Positions 51,489 through 59,936 of a stretch of 64,000 nt of DNA are shown here, in pieces; positions within the stretch are counted from its first letter, which is position 1, and every line of letters begins with the position of its first letter. The notes beneath the pieces were generated by a model that saw only the letters and a list, made by a program, of their open reading frames with translations, did no database searches and had not been told where the DNA came from. The DNA comes from Streptomyces rhizoryzae (GTDB lineage: Bacteria > Actinomycetota > Actinomycetes > Streptomycetales > Streptomycetaceae). The DNA is taken from positions 1 to 64,000 of the forward strand of contig NZ_JALMUV010000034.1 of the NCBI RefSeq assembly GCF_023155275.1. Direction: 5' to 3'. A program made the translations under genes and the position numbers.

Positions 51489-52868
51489 ATGGCGAGCAGA
51501 CGGCGACGACGCGCGACCACGGCCGGGGCGGCCGCCCTGGCGGTCGTGTTCGGCGGGGCGGTGGCGTCCTGCGGCGCGGCCGGACCGGAGGCGGAACAGG
51601 TCCCGCAGCGGGCCGAGTTGGCGTTCAAGAACCCGATGGGCACGAGCTACTTGCGCTACATCGAGGAGTCGGAGCGGAGGTGGGTGGGCGGCTCCTCCGA
51701 CCCGTTCTACGTGCGCCTGGCAGCGAGCACGGTGACCCGGGGCAAGGGGTCGGCGCGTGTCAGGGACATCAAGGTGACCGTCGACACGACCGCCACGAAG
51801 TCGGTGACGTTCACCACCATGAACCGGAAGCACGGCTGCAAGGGCGTCCGCGGCATCATCACCTGCACCCCGAAGGACATCGCGTCGGGCGAGCAGGAAA
51901 ACCTCTGGCTCTTCAACATGGTGGTGCGGAAGAACGCGGAGAAGGGCCCGGCCGGCCCCATGAAGGTCACCGTGACCAGCGACAACGCCCCCACCCTTCA
52001 CCACACCTCCCACATCGTCATCGGTTCGCCCCGCTTGACCGCCAGGGACCTGCCCTGGGCGTCCGGTCCGGTGGAGCCCGGCTCCGAGCTGACGGTGCGC
52101 CCCGCGTTCGGCAACAAGGGGGACGTCGACGTCGAGGGCGACCTCAGCGTCGCGGTGGAGGTGGTGGGCCAGGCGACGCTGCGCCGGCGGTACGGCAACT
52201 GCCGTTACGACAAGGCCGACGCACCGAAGAAGGCGCTGTGCACGATCCCCGGGCCCCTGCCGGCCGGCGCGGCGTACGAGACCGACCACCCGTTCACGGT
52301 CGCGGTCGACAGCACCGGGAGCCAGGGCAAGATCACCGCGACCCTCTACCCCGCCCCCAACACACCGACCCGCGACCTGCTGCCCGACTCCGCCCCGCGG
52401 GGAACCGGCGCGCCACTCGGTTTCCGCCCGACCGACGGCAGCAATTTCGACCAGTTCGACCGGGAGCTGGCCCCCGCGGACATGCAGTTCCGCACTACCC
52501 GGAGGTACGACCGGCAGGTCAACGGGTTCACCATCAAGGGCAAGGTGGGCCAGACGCTGGGGATCGGCGTGATGGACGCGGCCGGCTACCTGGAAGGCAG
52601 CTCGTACGTGACCCTGCCGGAGGGCGTCAGCCTGATCCCGCACCAGGAGGGCGAGGCGAGCGAACTGCTCTACTGCGAGTACACCGACGAGAAGAACCGC
52701 AAGGTGCTGTGCCCGGCCCCCAACAACCCCGCTCCCGAGCTGCGCGTCCGCATCGACAAACGCGTCGAGGGCGCGCGGGGCACGGTCTCCGTGGAGCCCG
52801 ACCCGGAGCACCCGGACCCGGACCTGACGAACAACACCGCCCCGATCACGATGGAGTACGTGGACTGA
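51489..52868 (+). CDS. Large putative lipoprotein with beta-repeat domains
   Basis: The 459-residue protein has an Arg-rich start, a hydrophobic stretch and a lipobox ending VASC (GGAVASCGAAG), so it is likely lipid-anchored outside the cell. The rest reads as beta-sandwich repeats of the CARDB/DUF11 kind (GSELTVRPAFGNKGDVDVEG, and near the end EPDPEHPDPDLTNNTAPI). No enzymatic motif is seen. ATG 51489 is favoured by AAGG five bases upstream; earlier in-frame ATGs at 51468 and 51477 exist. Its 3' end overlaps the convergent HTH gene by 23 bases. Confidence 0.6.
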   Translation: MASRRRRRATTAGAAALAVVFGGAVASCGAAGPEAEQVPQRAELAFKNPMGTSYLRYIEESERRWVGGSSDPFYVRLAASTVTRGKGSARVRDIKVTVDTTATKSVTFTTMNRKHGCKGVRGIITCTPKDIASGEQENLWLFNMVVRKNAEKGPAGPMKVTVTSDNAPTLHHTSHIVIGSPRLTARDLPWASGPVEPGSELTVRPAFGNKGDVDVEGDLSVAVEVVGQATLRRRYGNCRYDKADAPKKALCTIPGPLPAGAAYETDHPFTVAVDSTGSQGKITATLYPAPNTPTRDLLPDSAPRGTGAPLGFRPTDGSNFDQFDRELAPADMQFRTTRRYDRQVNGFTIKGKVGQTLGIGVMDAAGYLEGSSYVTLPEGVSLIPHQEGEASELLYCEYTDEKNRKVLCPAPNNPAPELRVRIDKRVEGARGTVSVEPDPEHPDPDLTNNTAPITMEYVD

Positions 52869-53880
52869 GGGCTGCTGGGTCGTCGTCACACGTAACGCGG
52901 CAGGCCGTCCGTCCGGATCGTCCAGTCGGCGAGGGTGACGTCCTCGCCGTACACGAAGTCCTTACGGGTGGCGTAGCGGGGTCACGTTCACGCTGGGCGG
53001 TCTCCGGTGGGCCGGGGCGGCAGTCGCGGCAGAGGCCGGGGCGTGGGGCGCGGAAGGCGCGGTCGCAGCCGTCGCAGGTCTGGAAGGGGGCAGGGTGTGC
53101 GGGGGCGGCCGGGACGGGCGGGGGGAGCCATGCCGTGAGGCGGTGGGCGAGCAGGGCCGCCGGGCGGCGGAGGCCGGGCGGCAGGTCCGCCGCGAGGGTG
53201 CGGCGTACGGCGTCGGGCGGTGCCGCGCGTTCCAGCCAGGCGCTCACGGCCGGGGTCAGGCGCGCCACGTCCGCTTCGGAGAGCAGCAGGCGGGGATCGT
53301 CCTGCCGCAGGTCCACGAGGATGCGGTGGGCCAGCCGCGAACCGTCCGGGCCGGGGCGCCGGGGCGCGGGAAGCGGTGCGAGTGCCGGTTTCGGAGTCGG
53401 AGTCGTCCTCGGCGGCGAGGTCGGCTGCCGAGTCGGCCTTGGTGTCGGCTTCGTCTCGTGGGCTCGTTTCGTTCTCCGGGCCGGTGGGGCGGGACGGGGC
53501 GCGGTGGCGGGCGTTGCGCCCGGCTGGTTGTACGAGACCGTGCGCGTGACGACGCGGCCGGTCGGGAGCCGTTCCCGTGTGCGCTGGAGGTATCCCGCCG
53601 CCTCCAGTTCGCGCAGCGCTGAGGCGATACGGGCCTCGCTCTCCCGGAAACGGGCGGTCAGGCACTTGATGCCGATGCGTGCCCCGGCGGGCAGCGACTG
53701 GATGTGCACCGCGAGTCCGATCGCGACGAGCGTCAGCTCGCGGTGCTGGGCGAGGTGATTGCCGACCACCGTGTAGCGACTGGTGTGACGGGTGTTGACG
53801 TGCGTCACACCGGACGGGGGAGTCGTCACGGGAACGCGGGACACGGTGCGCGAGGGCGCGCTAGGGTTCTTGAGAGCCAT
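52846..53880 (-). CDS. HTH-domain protein with C-terminal zinc-finger-like motif
   Basis: The 344-residue protein has an N-terminal winged helix (about residues 30-100: VGNHLAQHRELTLVAIGLAV, then RFRESEARIASALRELEAAG). A Pro/Thr-rich linker and a helical part (about 170-245) precede CDGCDRAFRAPRPGLCRDC, a C4 zinc-finger pattern. Relatives I recall in Streptomyces end soon after this motif. Here about 50 further residues follow that do not look native, as if the original stop was lost. No clear ribosome site is seen at ATG 53880. Confidence 0.65.
   Translation of the reverse strand: MALKNPSAPSRTVSRVPVTTPPSGVTHVNTRHTSRYTVVGNHLAQHRELTLVAIGLAVHIQSLPAGARIGIKCLTARFRESEARIASALRELEAAGYLQRTRERLPTGRVVTRTVSYNQPGATPATAPRPAPPARRTKRAHETKPTPRPTRQPTSPPRTTPTPKPALAPLPAPRRPGPDGSRLAHRILVDLRQDDPRLLLSEADVARLTPAVSAWLERAAPPDAVRRTLAADLPPGLRRPAALLAHRLTAWLPPPVPAAPAHPAPFQTCDGCDRAFRAPRPGLCRDCRPGPPETAQRERDPATPPVRTSCTARTSPSPTGRSGRTACRVTCDDDPAALSPRTPS
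52885..52985 (-). pseudogene. Unassigned gene fragment in another frame
   Basis: Leftward, a different frame from the HTH gene reads RYATRKDFVYGEDVTLADWT then IRTDGLPRYV and a stop at 52885. It looks like a natural protein C-terminus but has no start or upstream part. It is probably the tail of a deleted gene left after a rearrangement that also altered the end of the HTH gene. Family not assigned. Confidence 0.35.
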
Positions 53881-53954
53881 CGGGAAGGTTGTTGCTTCCT
53901 GGGTGGTTAGGCCCTCGTTCGGGATGCCAGTCCCGGCCGGGGGCCGAAGTATGT

Positions 53955-53993
53955 GTGCGGTGATGCGCGTTTTGGCGTGCGGTGATGCACGTT
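53955..53993. repeat. Two iteron-like direct repeats, period 22
   Basis: GTGCGGTGATGCGCGTT (53955-53971) and GTGCGGTGATGCACGTT (53977-53993) differ at one base and are spaced about two helical turns apart. They lie 75-113 bases upstream of the leftward HTH gene, which suggests an operator for that protein, although iterons of a replication or transfer site cannot be excluded. Confidence 0.55.
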
Positions 53994-54306
53994 GTCGCGG
54001 TGAGCATATGCCGCACAACCCCCTGCCTATCCAGCCGAGTTGGCACACGTCACTCGTGTGAGTGGCGGGACGGCCGGGGAGGTCGGAGGGGTGGGGAGGG
54101 TACTTTCCCCAGGCTTTTACGTCTTTACGCCGCGCCGCGCCGCGACGCGGCCCACCGGGTCGCGGAAACGCACGACCCGGTGGCGCCCGCCCGAACCACC
54201 CACACGTGCGTATTGTGACGAAACGCTCACGGGGTGGCGCGGCGTCGGCGTAGCGTGCCGGGGAATCGGGTTGTACCGGACAACTCGTGGACAGCGATGG
54301 TGAGTT
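53994..54306. other. Intergenic region between divergent genes
   Basis: No gene is supported. Together with the repeats to its left this forms the divergent promoter region between the HTH gene and the XRE relic. Around 54210-54250 a TTGTGACGAAACGCTC segment and 54270 TTGTACCGGACAAC are candidate promoter elements, but I cannot assign them firmly. Confidence 0.3.
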
Positions 54307-54510
54307 ATGCCCCCTCGCAAGGACACCAACCCCTCGGCCAGCGTCCCGTGCTTCTACGGTGCAGCTACACGTGGACAAGAAGCTCGGTACGAACGGGTTT
54401 TTCGAGCGTCGCTGCGAAGCGGCGGCCAAGGCCCGCCGAGGTGGTCACGCGGAGTACTTCGCGGACGTGCTGGAAATGGAGCAGCGCGCGGAGAGCATCT
54501 CGGGTAGGGC
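54307..54510 (+). pseudogene. Broken XRE-DUF5753 regulator (internal deletion, 3' truncated)
   Basis: From ATG 54307 the start MPPRKDTNPSASVPCFYGAA is the usual opening of a Streptomyces XRE-DUF5753 protein. The frame then jumps: another frame from about 54365 gives HVDKKLGTNGFFERRCEAAA then KARRGGHAEYFADVLEMEQR, which belongs just before the DUF5753 domain. The helix-turn-helix between them is missing, and the gene stops near 54507 where the oppositely oriented Uma2 gene begins. It cannot make a functional regulator. Confidence 0.65.
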
Positions 54511-55061
54511 CGGTCGAGCTTGACCCGGTCGCGGTGCATGCCTGCGTGGACGTAGGACTTGGTGACCGGGTCGAGTTCGTAGACGTGGACGACGGGCCTG
54601 CCGCTCGTTCCGGACTCCTCGACGCGCCAGAAGTTCTCGATCCCGGCGGCGGCGTACTTGCGTGGCTTGGTCCCGTGGTCGCGGGCCGCCGACTCCGGGG
54701 TGACGACTTCGACGACGAGGACCACGTCCTCGGCCCGGTAGCTCATCTGGTCCGGGCCCGTGACCGCGGAGGCGCGGACCACGCTCACGTCGGGTTCGTG
54801 GCCGTTGTGCCTGTCGAGGACGACGGTCATCTGGCGGCTGGCCTTGAAGGCGGGCGGCAGGGTCGTGCGCAGGCCGCAGACGAGCAGGTCGATCATGGTG
54901 CCGTGGAAACGGCGCTGCGGGCTCACGCAGACCAGGCTCCCGTCGATCAATTGGGTGTGCGGCGGCAGGTTGGGCAGGGCCAGCAGATGGTCCACGGTCC
55001 AGCCGGACGGGGGCGGGACCGGCCATCGCCGGGGCGGTTCGGTGCTCAGGGTTTCTCCCAC
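54354..55061 (-). CDS. Uma2-family putative endonuclease, 3' end replaced
   Basis: The Uma2 fold (PD-(D/E)XK) is readable: LIDGSLVCVSPQRRFHGTMI, HEPDVSVVRASAV with the acidic residue, VLVVEVVTPESAARDHGTKP (E-x-x...K) and YAAAGIENFWRVEE. Similarity runs to HAGMHRDRVKLDRPYP (near 54510). Native proteins continue with about 15 more residues. Here the frame runs on through the antisense of the broken XRE gene to a stop at 54354, adding about 50 foreign residues. The catalytic core is complete, so partial function is possible. Confidence 0.7.
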   Translation of the reverse strand: MGETLSTEPPRRWPVPPPSGWTVDHLLALPNLPPHTQLIDGSLVCVSPQRRFHGTMIDLLVCGLRTTLPPAFKASRQMTVVLDRHNGHEPDVSVVRASAVTGPDQMSYRAEDVVLVVEVVTPESAARDHGTKPRKYAAAGIENFWRVEESGTSGRPVVHVYELDPVTKSYVHAGMHRDRVKLDRPYPRCSPRAAPFPARPRSTPRDHLGGPWPPLRSDARKTRSYRASCPRVAAP

Positions 55062-55248
55062 GGGCGGGATTCTTCGGTCCCTGGGGCGCCGCGGCGACCG
55101 TATCCCCACGTACGTCATCACAATGAGTGACCGCCCCGTGCATGCCCCCCAACGGCCCCCCTCGTCCTCCCCCGAGGGGGCCGCGCACCGGCGACTACCC
55201 TGGAGGCTGATCGATCCCCAGACCAGGGATTCACAGACCAGGAGTGAG

Positions 55249-57051
55249 ATGGCCGCCAACCTCGTCAATCTGGAAGCCGTCGACAAGGTGTACGGGACGC
55301 GTGCGCTGCTCGACGGCGTCTCCCTCGGGGTCAACGAGGGGGACCGGATCGGCGTCGTGGGCCGCAACGGCGACGGCAAGACCACGCTGATCCGGATTCT
55401 GGCCAAGCTGGAGTCCGCCGACGCCGGGCGGGTCACGCACGCCGGTGACCTGCGGCTCGGGGTGCTGACGCAGCACGATTCGCTGGATCCGGCCGCGACG
55501 ATCCGGCACGAGGTGATCGGGGATCTCGCCGATCACGAGTGGGCCGGGAACGCCAAGATCCGGGACGTGCTGACCGGGCTGTTCGGGGACCTGCACCTGC
55601 CGGGGTTCACGCAGGGGCTGGACACCGTCATCGGGCCGCTGTCCGGTGGTGAGCGGCGGCGGATCGCGCTGGCCAAGCTGCTGATCGCCGAGCAGGACCT
55701 GATCGTGCTGGACGAGCCCACCAACCACCTCGACGTGGAGGGCATCTCGTGGCTGGCCCGGCACCTGGCGGCGCGGCGGTCCGCGCTGGTCGTGGTCACC
55801 CACGACCGGTGGTTCCTGGACCAGGTGGCGACGCGGATGTGGGACGTCCAGCGCGGCACCGTCCACGAGTACGAGGGCGGCTACTCCGACTACGTCTTCG
55901 CGCGCGCCGAGCGGGAGCGGATCGCGGCGACGGAGGAGGCCAAGCGGCAGAACCTCATGCGCAAGGAGCTGGCGTGGCTGCGGCGCGGTGCGCCGGCCCG
56001 CACCAGCAAGCCGCGGTTCCGGATCGAGGCGGCCAACGAGCTGATCGCGGACGTGCCGCCGCCGCGGGACAGCTCGGAGCTGATGAAGTTCGCCAGTTCG
56101 CGGCTGGGCAAGACGGTCTTCGAGCTGGCGGACGTGACCGTCCAGGCCGGGCCGAAGGTGCTGCTCAAGCACCTGACGTGGCAGCTGGGGCCGGGCGACC
56201 GGATCGGTCTGGTCGGCGTCAACGGCGCGGGCAAGACCTCGCTGCTGCGGACGCTGGAGGCGGCGGCCCGCAGCGGCGGCGAGCGCCAGCCGGTGGCCGG
56301 GAAGGTCGTGGTCGGCAAGACCGTGAAGCTGGCCTACCTCTCGCAGGAGGTCGCGGAGCTGAACCCGGCGCTGCGGGTGCTGGAGGCCGTCCAGCAGGTG
56401 CGGGACCGGGTCGATCTCGGCAAGGGCCGGGAGATGACCGCGGGGCAGCTGTGCGAGAAGTTCGGCTTCACGAAGGAGAAGCAGTGGACGCCGGTCGGTG
56501 ATCTGTCCGGTGGTGAGCGGCGGCGGCTCCAGCTGCTGCGGCTGCTGATGGACGAGCCGAACGTGCTGTTCCTGGACGAGCCGACCAACGACCTCGACAT
56601 CGAGACGCTGACGCAGCTGGAGGACCTGCTCGACGGCTGGCCGGGGTCGATGATCGTCATCAGCCACGACCGGTACTTCGTCGAGCGGACGACGGACCGG
56701 GTGTTCGCGCTGCTGGGTGACGCGGCGCTGCGGATGCTGCCGCGCGGTCTGGACGAGTATCTGGAGCGGCGGCAGAAGGTGATCGACGCGGCGGCGCCCG
56801 CGCCCGCGCAGCCGGCCGCCGCGGCGCCGAAGAAGCCGGCCGCCGCCAACCGCGCGGCGCAGAAGGAGCTCCAGCGCATCGAGCGCCAGCTGGACCGGAT
56901 CGGGGAGCAGGAGGCGGCGCTGCACACGCGGATGGCCGAGCACGCCACCGACTTCGAGAAGGTCGCCGGCATGGACGCGGAACTGCGCGAACTGGGCGCC
57001 AAGCGCGAGGAGTTGGAGCTGCGCTGGCTGGAGCTGGCGGAGGACGCGTGA
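55249..57051 (+). CDS. ABC-F family ATPase
   Basis: The 600-residue soluble protein has two ABC domains: Walker A GRNGDGKTT (about 38-46) with LSGGERRRIA, then GVNGAGKTS (about 323-331) with LSGGERRRLQ, and Walker B DEPTNHLD and DEPTNDLD. There are no membrane segments. The C-terminal 80 residues form a coiled coil after an Ala/Pro linker. This is the ABC-F group that acts on ribosomes (translation factors or antibiotic protection), here most like the Uup/housekeeping type with a C-terminal coil. CAGGAGTGAG precedes ATG 55249. Confidence 0.9.
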   Translation: MAANLVNLEAVDKVYGTRALLDGVSLGVNEGDRIGVVGRNGDGKTTLIRILAKLESADAGRVTHAGDLRLGVLTQHDSLDPAATIRHEVIGDLADHEWAGNAKIRDVLTGLFGDLHLPGFTQGLDTVIGPLSGGERRRIALAKLLIAEQDLIVLDEPTNHLDVEGISWLARHLAARRSALVVVTHDRWFLDQVATRMWDVQRGTVHEYEGGYSDYVFARAERERIAATEEAKRQNLMRKELAWLRRGAPARTSKPRFRIEAANELIADVPPPRDSSELMKFASSRLGKTVFELADVTVQAGPKVLLKHLTWQLGPGDRIGLVGVNGAGKTSLLRTLEAAARSGGERQPVAGKVVVGKTVKLAYLSQEVAELNPALRVLEAVQQVRDRVDLGKGREMTAGQLCEKFGFTKEKQWTPVGDLSGGERRRLQLLRLLMDEPNVLFLDEPTNDLDIETLTQLEDLLDGWPGSMIVISHDRYFVERTTDRVFALLGDAALRMLPRGLDEYLERRQKVIDAAAPAPAQPAAAAPKKPAAANRAAQKELQRIERQLDRIGEQEAALHTRMAEHATDFEKVAGMDAELRELGAKREELELRWLELAEDA

Positions 57052-57071
57052 CGCGCGCCGGGTGAGCTTCC

Positions 57072-57101
57072 GGTGGCCGCCGGGCAGGCCCGGCGGCCAC
57101 C
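57072..57101. terminator. Strong hairpin terminator
   Basis: GGTGGCCGCCGGG-CAGG-CCCGGCGGCCACC is a perfect 13-base stem with a 4-base loop starting 21 bases after the ABC-F stop codon. Confidence 0.85.
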
Positions 57102-57272
57102 GCTTCCGGACCGCCGGCGGGGCCGGCAGGGGCGGCTATCGGCCCCGATTGGTCTGGATTCCCGCGTTCCGGTGGTCTTCTCCCGCCTATGGGGCGCGCT
57201 TCGGCAGCCGAGCGTGTAGCTTCCCGGGAACACCCGGCGCGATGGGGCAGTGGGGGAGTTGAGGGGGTCGGC

Positions 57273-57971
57273 ATGGGCGTGCGGCTCATGGTGGTCGACG
57301 ATCACCGTCTGCTCGCCGAGGCGCTCGCCTCGGCCCTGAAGCTGCGCGGGCACCGCGTGCTGGCGGCCGCGGCGCCCAGTGCGGGGGCCGCGGAGCTGGT
57401 GGTGAGCCGGGCGCCGGAGGTGTGCCTGCTGGGCACCGCGGGACCGGACGGGCCGGGCGTCTTCGACCCGGTTGTACGGATCAAGAAGGAGCGGCCGCAG
57501 GTCGCCGTGGTGGTGCTCGGCCCGGTGCCCAGCCCGCGCGGGATCGCCGCCGCCTTCGCCGCCGGGGCCTCCGGCTACGTCCGCAACGACGAGCGCATCG
57601 AGGGCGTCGAACGGGCGATGCTCAAGGCGCGGGCGGGGGAGGCGGCGGTCGCCCCGCAACTCCTTCAGCAGGCGTTCGAGGAGCTGCTGCACCCGGCCGC
57701 GCAGCCGGACGACGAGGGCGCGCGGCTGCTGTCGCTGCTCACCCCGCGCGAGGTGGAGGTGCTGATCCGGGTGGCCGAGGGAGAGGACACCCGGGTCATC
57801 GCGGCGGGGATGGACATCGCGCCGAGCACCGCCCGCACCCACGTGCAGCGGGTGCTGATGAAGCTGGAGGTGGGCTCCCGGCTGGAGGCGGCCGCGCTGG
57901 CCGCCCGGACCGGCCTGCTGGAGCGGGTCCAGCGGGGTCAGCCGGCGGTGCCGCCGCGGCCGTCGTCCTGA
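57273..57971 (+). CDS. LuxR-type response regulator without phospho-acceptor Asp
   Basis: The 232-residue protein has a receiver-like domain (VRLMVVDDHRLLAEALASAL) and a C-terminal LuxR helix-turn-helix (about 155-215: LLTPREVEVLIRVAEGEDTR, then AAGMDIAPSTARTHVQRVLM). Where the phosphorylated Asp is expected at the end of beta-3, the sequence is EVCLLGTAGPDGPG, so Gly/Thr replaces it. Regulation by phosphorylation is therefore unlikely in the usual way. ATG 57273 follows TTGAGGGGG. Its end overlaps the next, convergent gene by 34 bases. Confidence 0.82.
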   Translation: MGVRLMVVDDHRLLAEALASALKLRGHRVLAAAAPSAGAAELVVSRAPEVCLLGTAGPDGPGVFDPVVRIKKERPQVAVVVLGPVPSPRGIAAAFAAGASGYVRNDERIEGVERAMLKARAGEAAVAPQLLQQAFEELLHPAAQPDDEGARLLSLLTPREVEVLIRVAEGEDTRVIAAGMDIAPSTARTHVQRVLMKLEVGSRLEAAALAARTGLLERVQRGQPAVPPRPSS

Positions 57972-58249
57972 CCGTCCGGCCGCCCGTCCGGCTCCGCCGC
58001 GGCCGGCCGCAGGGCCAGCCAGGCCAGGAAGAACACCCCGAGCGCGAGCATGCCTAGGCCCGTCCACAGGTTGATGTTGACGCCCTGGGCCTTGCGCAGG
58101 TCGGCGTCGGAGGCGGTCAGCCCGGCGACGGTGACGATGACGCCGTAGAGGGTGAACAGACCGCCGATGATGCGCCGGATGTCGAAGAGCCGGGCGGCGG
58201 TGGCCGACTGGCGCTCCAGCTCGCTCACTTCGTCGTGCAGTTCGGACAT
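57938..58249 (-). CDS. Small two-helix membrane protein of unknown function
   Basis: The 103-residue protein has a short acidic start (MSELHDEVSELERQ) and two membrane segments (about 28-46, IIGGLFTLYGVIVTVAGL, and 63-82, LWTGLGMLALGVFFLAWLAL). A charged tail follows. It lies 19 bases after the stop of the symporter gene on the same strand, so it may be co-transcribed and may assist the symporter. This resembles the small subunits of some SSS transporters, but it is not a recognised family. Confidence 0.65.
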   Translation of the reverse strand: MSELHDEVSELERQSATAARLFDIRRIIGGLFTLYGVIVTVAGLTASDADLRKAQGVNINLWTGLGMLALGVFFLAWLALRPAAAEPDGRPDGQDDGRGGTAG

Positions 58250-58268
58250 GGCGGGGTCTCCGGTCGGG

Positions 58269-59936
58269 TCAGAGCGAGTAGGGCAGGTAGCAGAGCGCGG
58301 CGAGGACGAGGGCGCCCCAGCCGAGCAGCGCGGGCTTGCGGTACCAGGCGTCGTCGCCCTCGGCGGGCGGCTCCTCCAGGCCGGGTGCGGTGGTCCCGTA
58401 GACGAGTCCGGCGAGTTCGGCCTGCGGCTTGGGCTCGGTGAAGAGGGTGACCACCACCATGACCAGCGCGCCGGCGACGAAGCCGACGATCGCCGAGACG
58501 AAGTTGGCACCCTGGTCGGTGGGTATGGAGATGACGCCCTGCTTGTAGATCCAGAAGTAGTTGACCATCGCCGCGGTGGTGCCCGCGAGCAGGCCCCAGA
58601 CACCGGACTTCATCGAGGCCCGCTTCCAGAACATGCCGATGATGAACACCACGAACATCGGCACGTTGAAGAAGGAGAACAGGGTCTGGAGGTAGCCCAT
58701 GATGTTGGAGAACGACGAGGCGATGAAGGCGGTGCCGATGGAGGCCAGCACGCCGATCGCGGTGATCAGGCGGCCGAAGCGCAGGTAGTAGGCGTCGGGC
58801 CGGCCGGTCTTCACGTACTTGGCCCAGATGTCGTAGGTGAAGACGGTGTTGAACGACGAGACGTTGGCGGCCATCCCGGCCATGAAGGCGGCGAGCAGGC
58901 CGGTGACGGCCAGGCCCAGGACGCCGTTGGGCAGCAGCTCCTGCATGAGGTAGGGGATCGCGTCGTTGTACTGGAGGCCGTCCGGGGCGCCGATCTTCGG
59001 CACCAGCACGGCGGCGACCAGGCCCGGGATCATCACCAGGAAGACGATGAACATCTTCGGGAAGGCGGCGATCAGCGGGGTGCGCCGGGCGGCGGAGAGG
59101 TTCTTCGCGGACAGCGCGCGCTGCACCTCGGCGAAGTTGGTGGTCCAGTAGCCGAAGGAGAGCACGAAGCCCAGGCCGAGGATGATGGTCAGCCAGTTGG
59201 CGCCGAGCGGGTTGGCCTGGCCGATGCCCGTACCGCCCCAGGCGGTCAGGAAGTTGCCGCCGTGCGCGGTGGTCAGCGCGTGGGTCAGGCCGTCCCAGCC
59301 GCCGACCCGCTTGAGGCCGAGGAGGGCCAGCGGGATGAGCGCGGCGAGGATGACGAAGAACTGGAGCACCTCGTTGTAGATCGCCGAGGAGAGCCCGCCG
59401 ATGGTGATGTACGCCAGCACGAACAGCCCGGCGACGACGATGGCCACCCACTGCGGCCAGCCCAGCAGCGCCTCGACGACGATCGACAGCGCGTAGAGGT
59501 TCACGCCCGCGATCAGCACGGCGGCGAAGGCGAACAGCACCGAGCTGAGCAGGTGCGCCGACCTGTCGAAGCGCTGGAGCAGGAACTCCGGTACGGAGCG
59601 GACCTTGGAGCGGTAGTAGAACGGCATCATCACCAGGCCCAGGAAGACCATGGCCGGGATGGCGCCGATCCAGTACCAGTGCACCACCGCGACGCCGTAC
59701 TGGGCGCCGGTCGCCGCCATGCCCAGGATCTCGGTGGCGCCGAGGTTGGCGGCGACGAAGGCCAGGCCGGTGACCCAGGCGGGCAGCGACCGCCCGGAGA
59801 GGAAGAAGTCCAGGCTCGTCCGCACGCTGCGCCGGGCGGCGAAGCCGATCCCGAGGACGACGAGGAAGTAGAGGGCCAGGATCGCGTAGTCCAGCCCGTT
59901 GGTCGGGAGTCGTAGCCCTGCGGCCAGAGTGATCAT
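58269..59936 (-). CDS. Sodium/solute symporter (SSS family), probably galactose
   Basis: The 555-residue protein has about 14 membrane segments and SSS signatures: RSLPAWVTGLAFVAANLGAT near the N-terminus and GLGFVLSFGYWTTNFAEVQR with the RALSAKN loop in the middle. The closest type by eye is the SGLT-like sugar branch. It is divergent from galTEK, so galactose or a related sugar is the likely cargo. ATG 59936 follows GGAAAGAGGG; the frame is open further upstream without a ribosome site. Confidence 0.85.
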   Translation of the reverse strand: MITLAAGLRLPTNGLDYAILALYFLVVLGIGFAARRSVRTSLDFFLSGRSLPAWVTGLAFVAANLGATEILGMAATGAQYGVAVVHWYWIGAIPAMVFLGLVMMPFYYRSKVRSVPEFLLQRFDRSAHLLSSVLFAFAAVLIAGVNLYALSIVVEALLGWPQWVAIVVAGLFVLAYITIGGLSSAIYNEVLQFFVILAALIPLALLGLKRVGGWDGLTHALTTAHGGNFLTAWGGTGIGQANPLGANWLTIILGLGFVLSFGYWTTNFAEVQRALSAKNLSAARRTPLIAAFPKMFIVFLVMIPGLVAAVLVPKIGAPDGLQYNDAIPYLMQELLPNGVLGLAVTGLLAAFMAGMAANVSSFNTVFTYDIWAKYVKTGRPDAYYLRFGRLITAIGVLASIGTAFIASSFSNIMGYLQTLFSFFNVPMFVVFIIGMFWKRASMKSGVWGLLAGTTAAMVNYFWIYKQGVISIPTDQGANFVSAIVGFVAGALVMVVVTLFTEPKPQAELAGLVYGTTAPGLEEPPAEGDDAWYRKPALLGWGALVLAALCYLPYSL

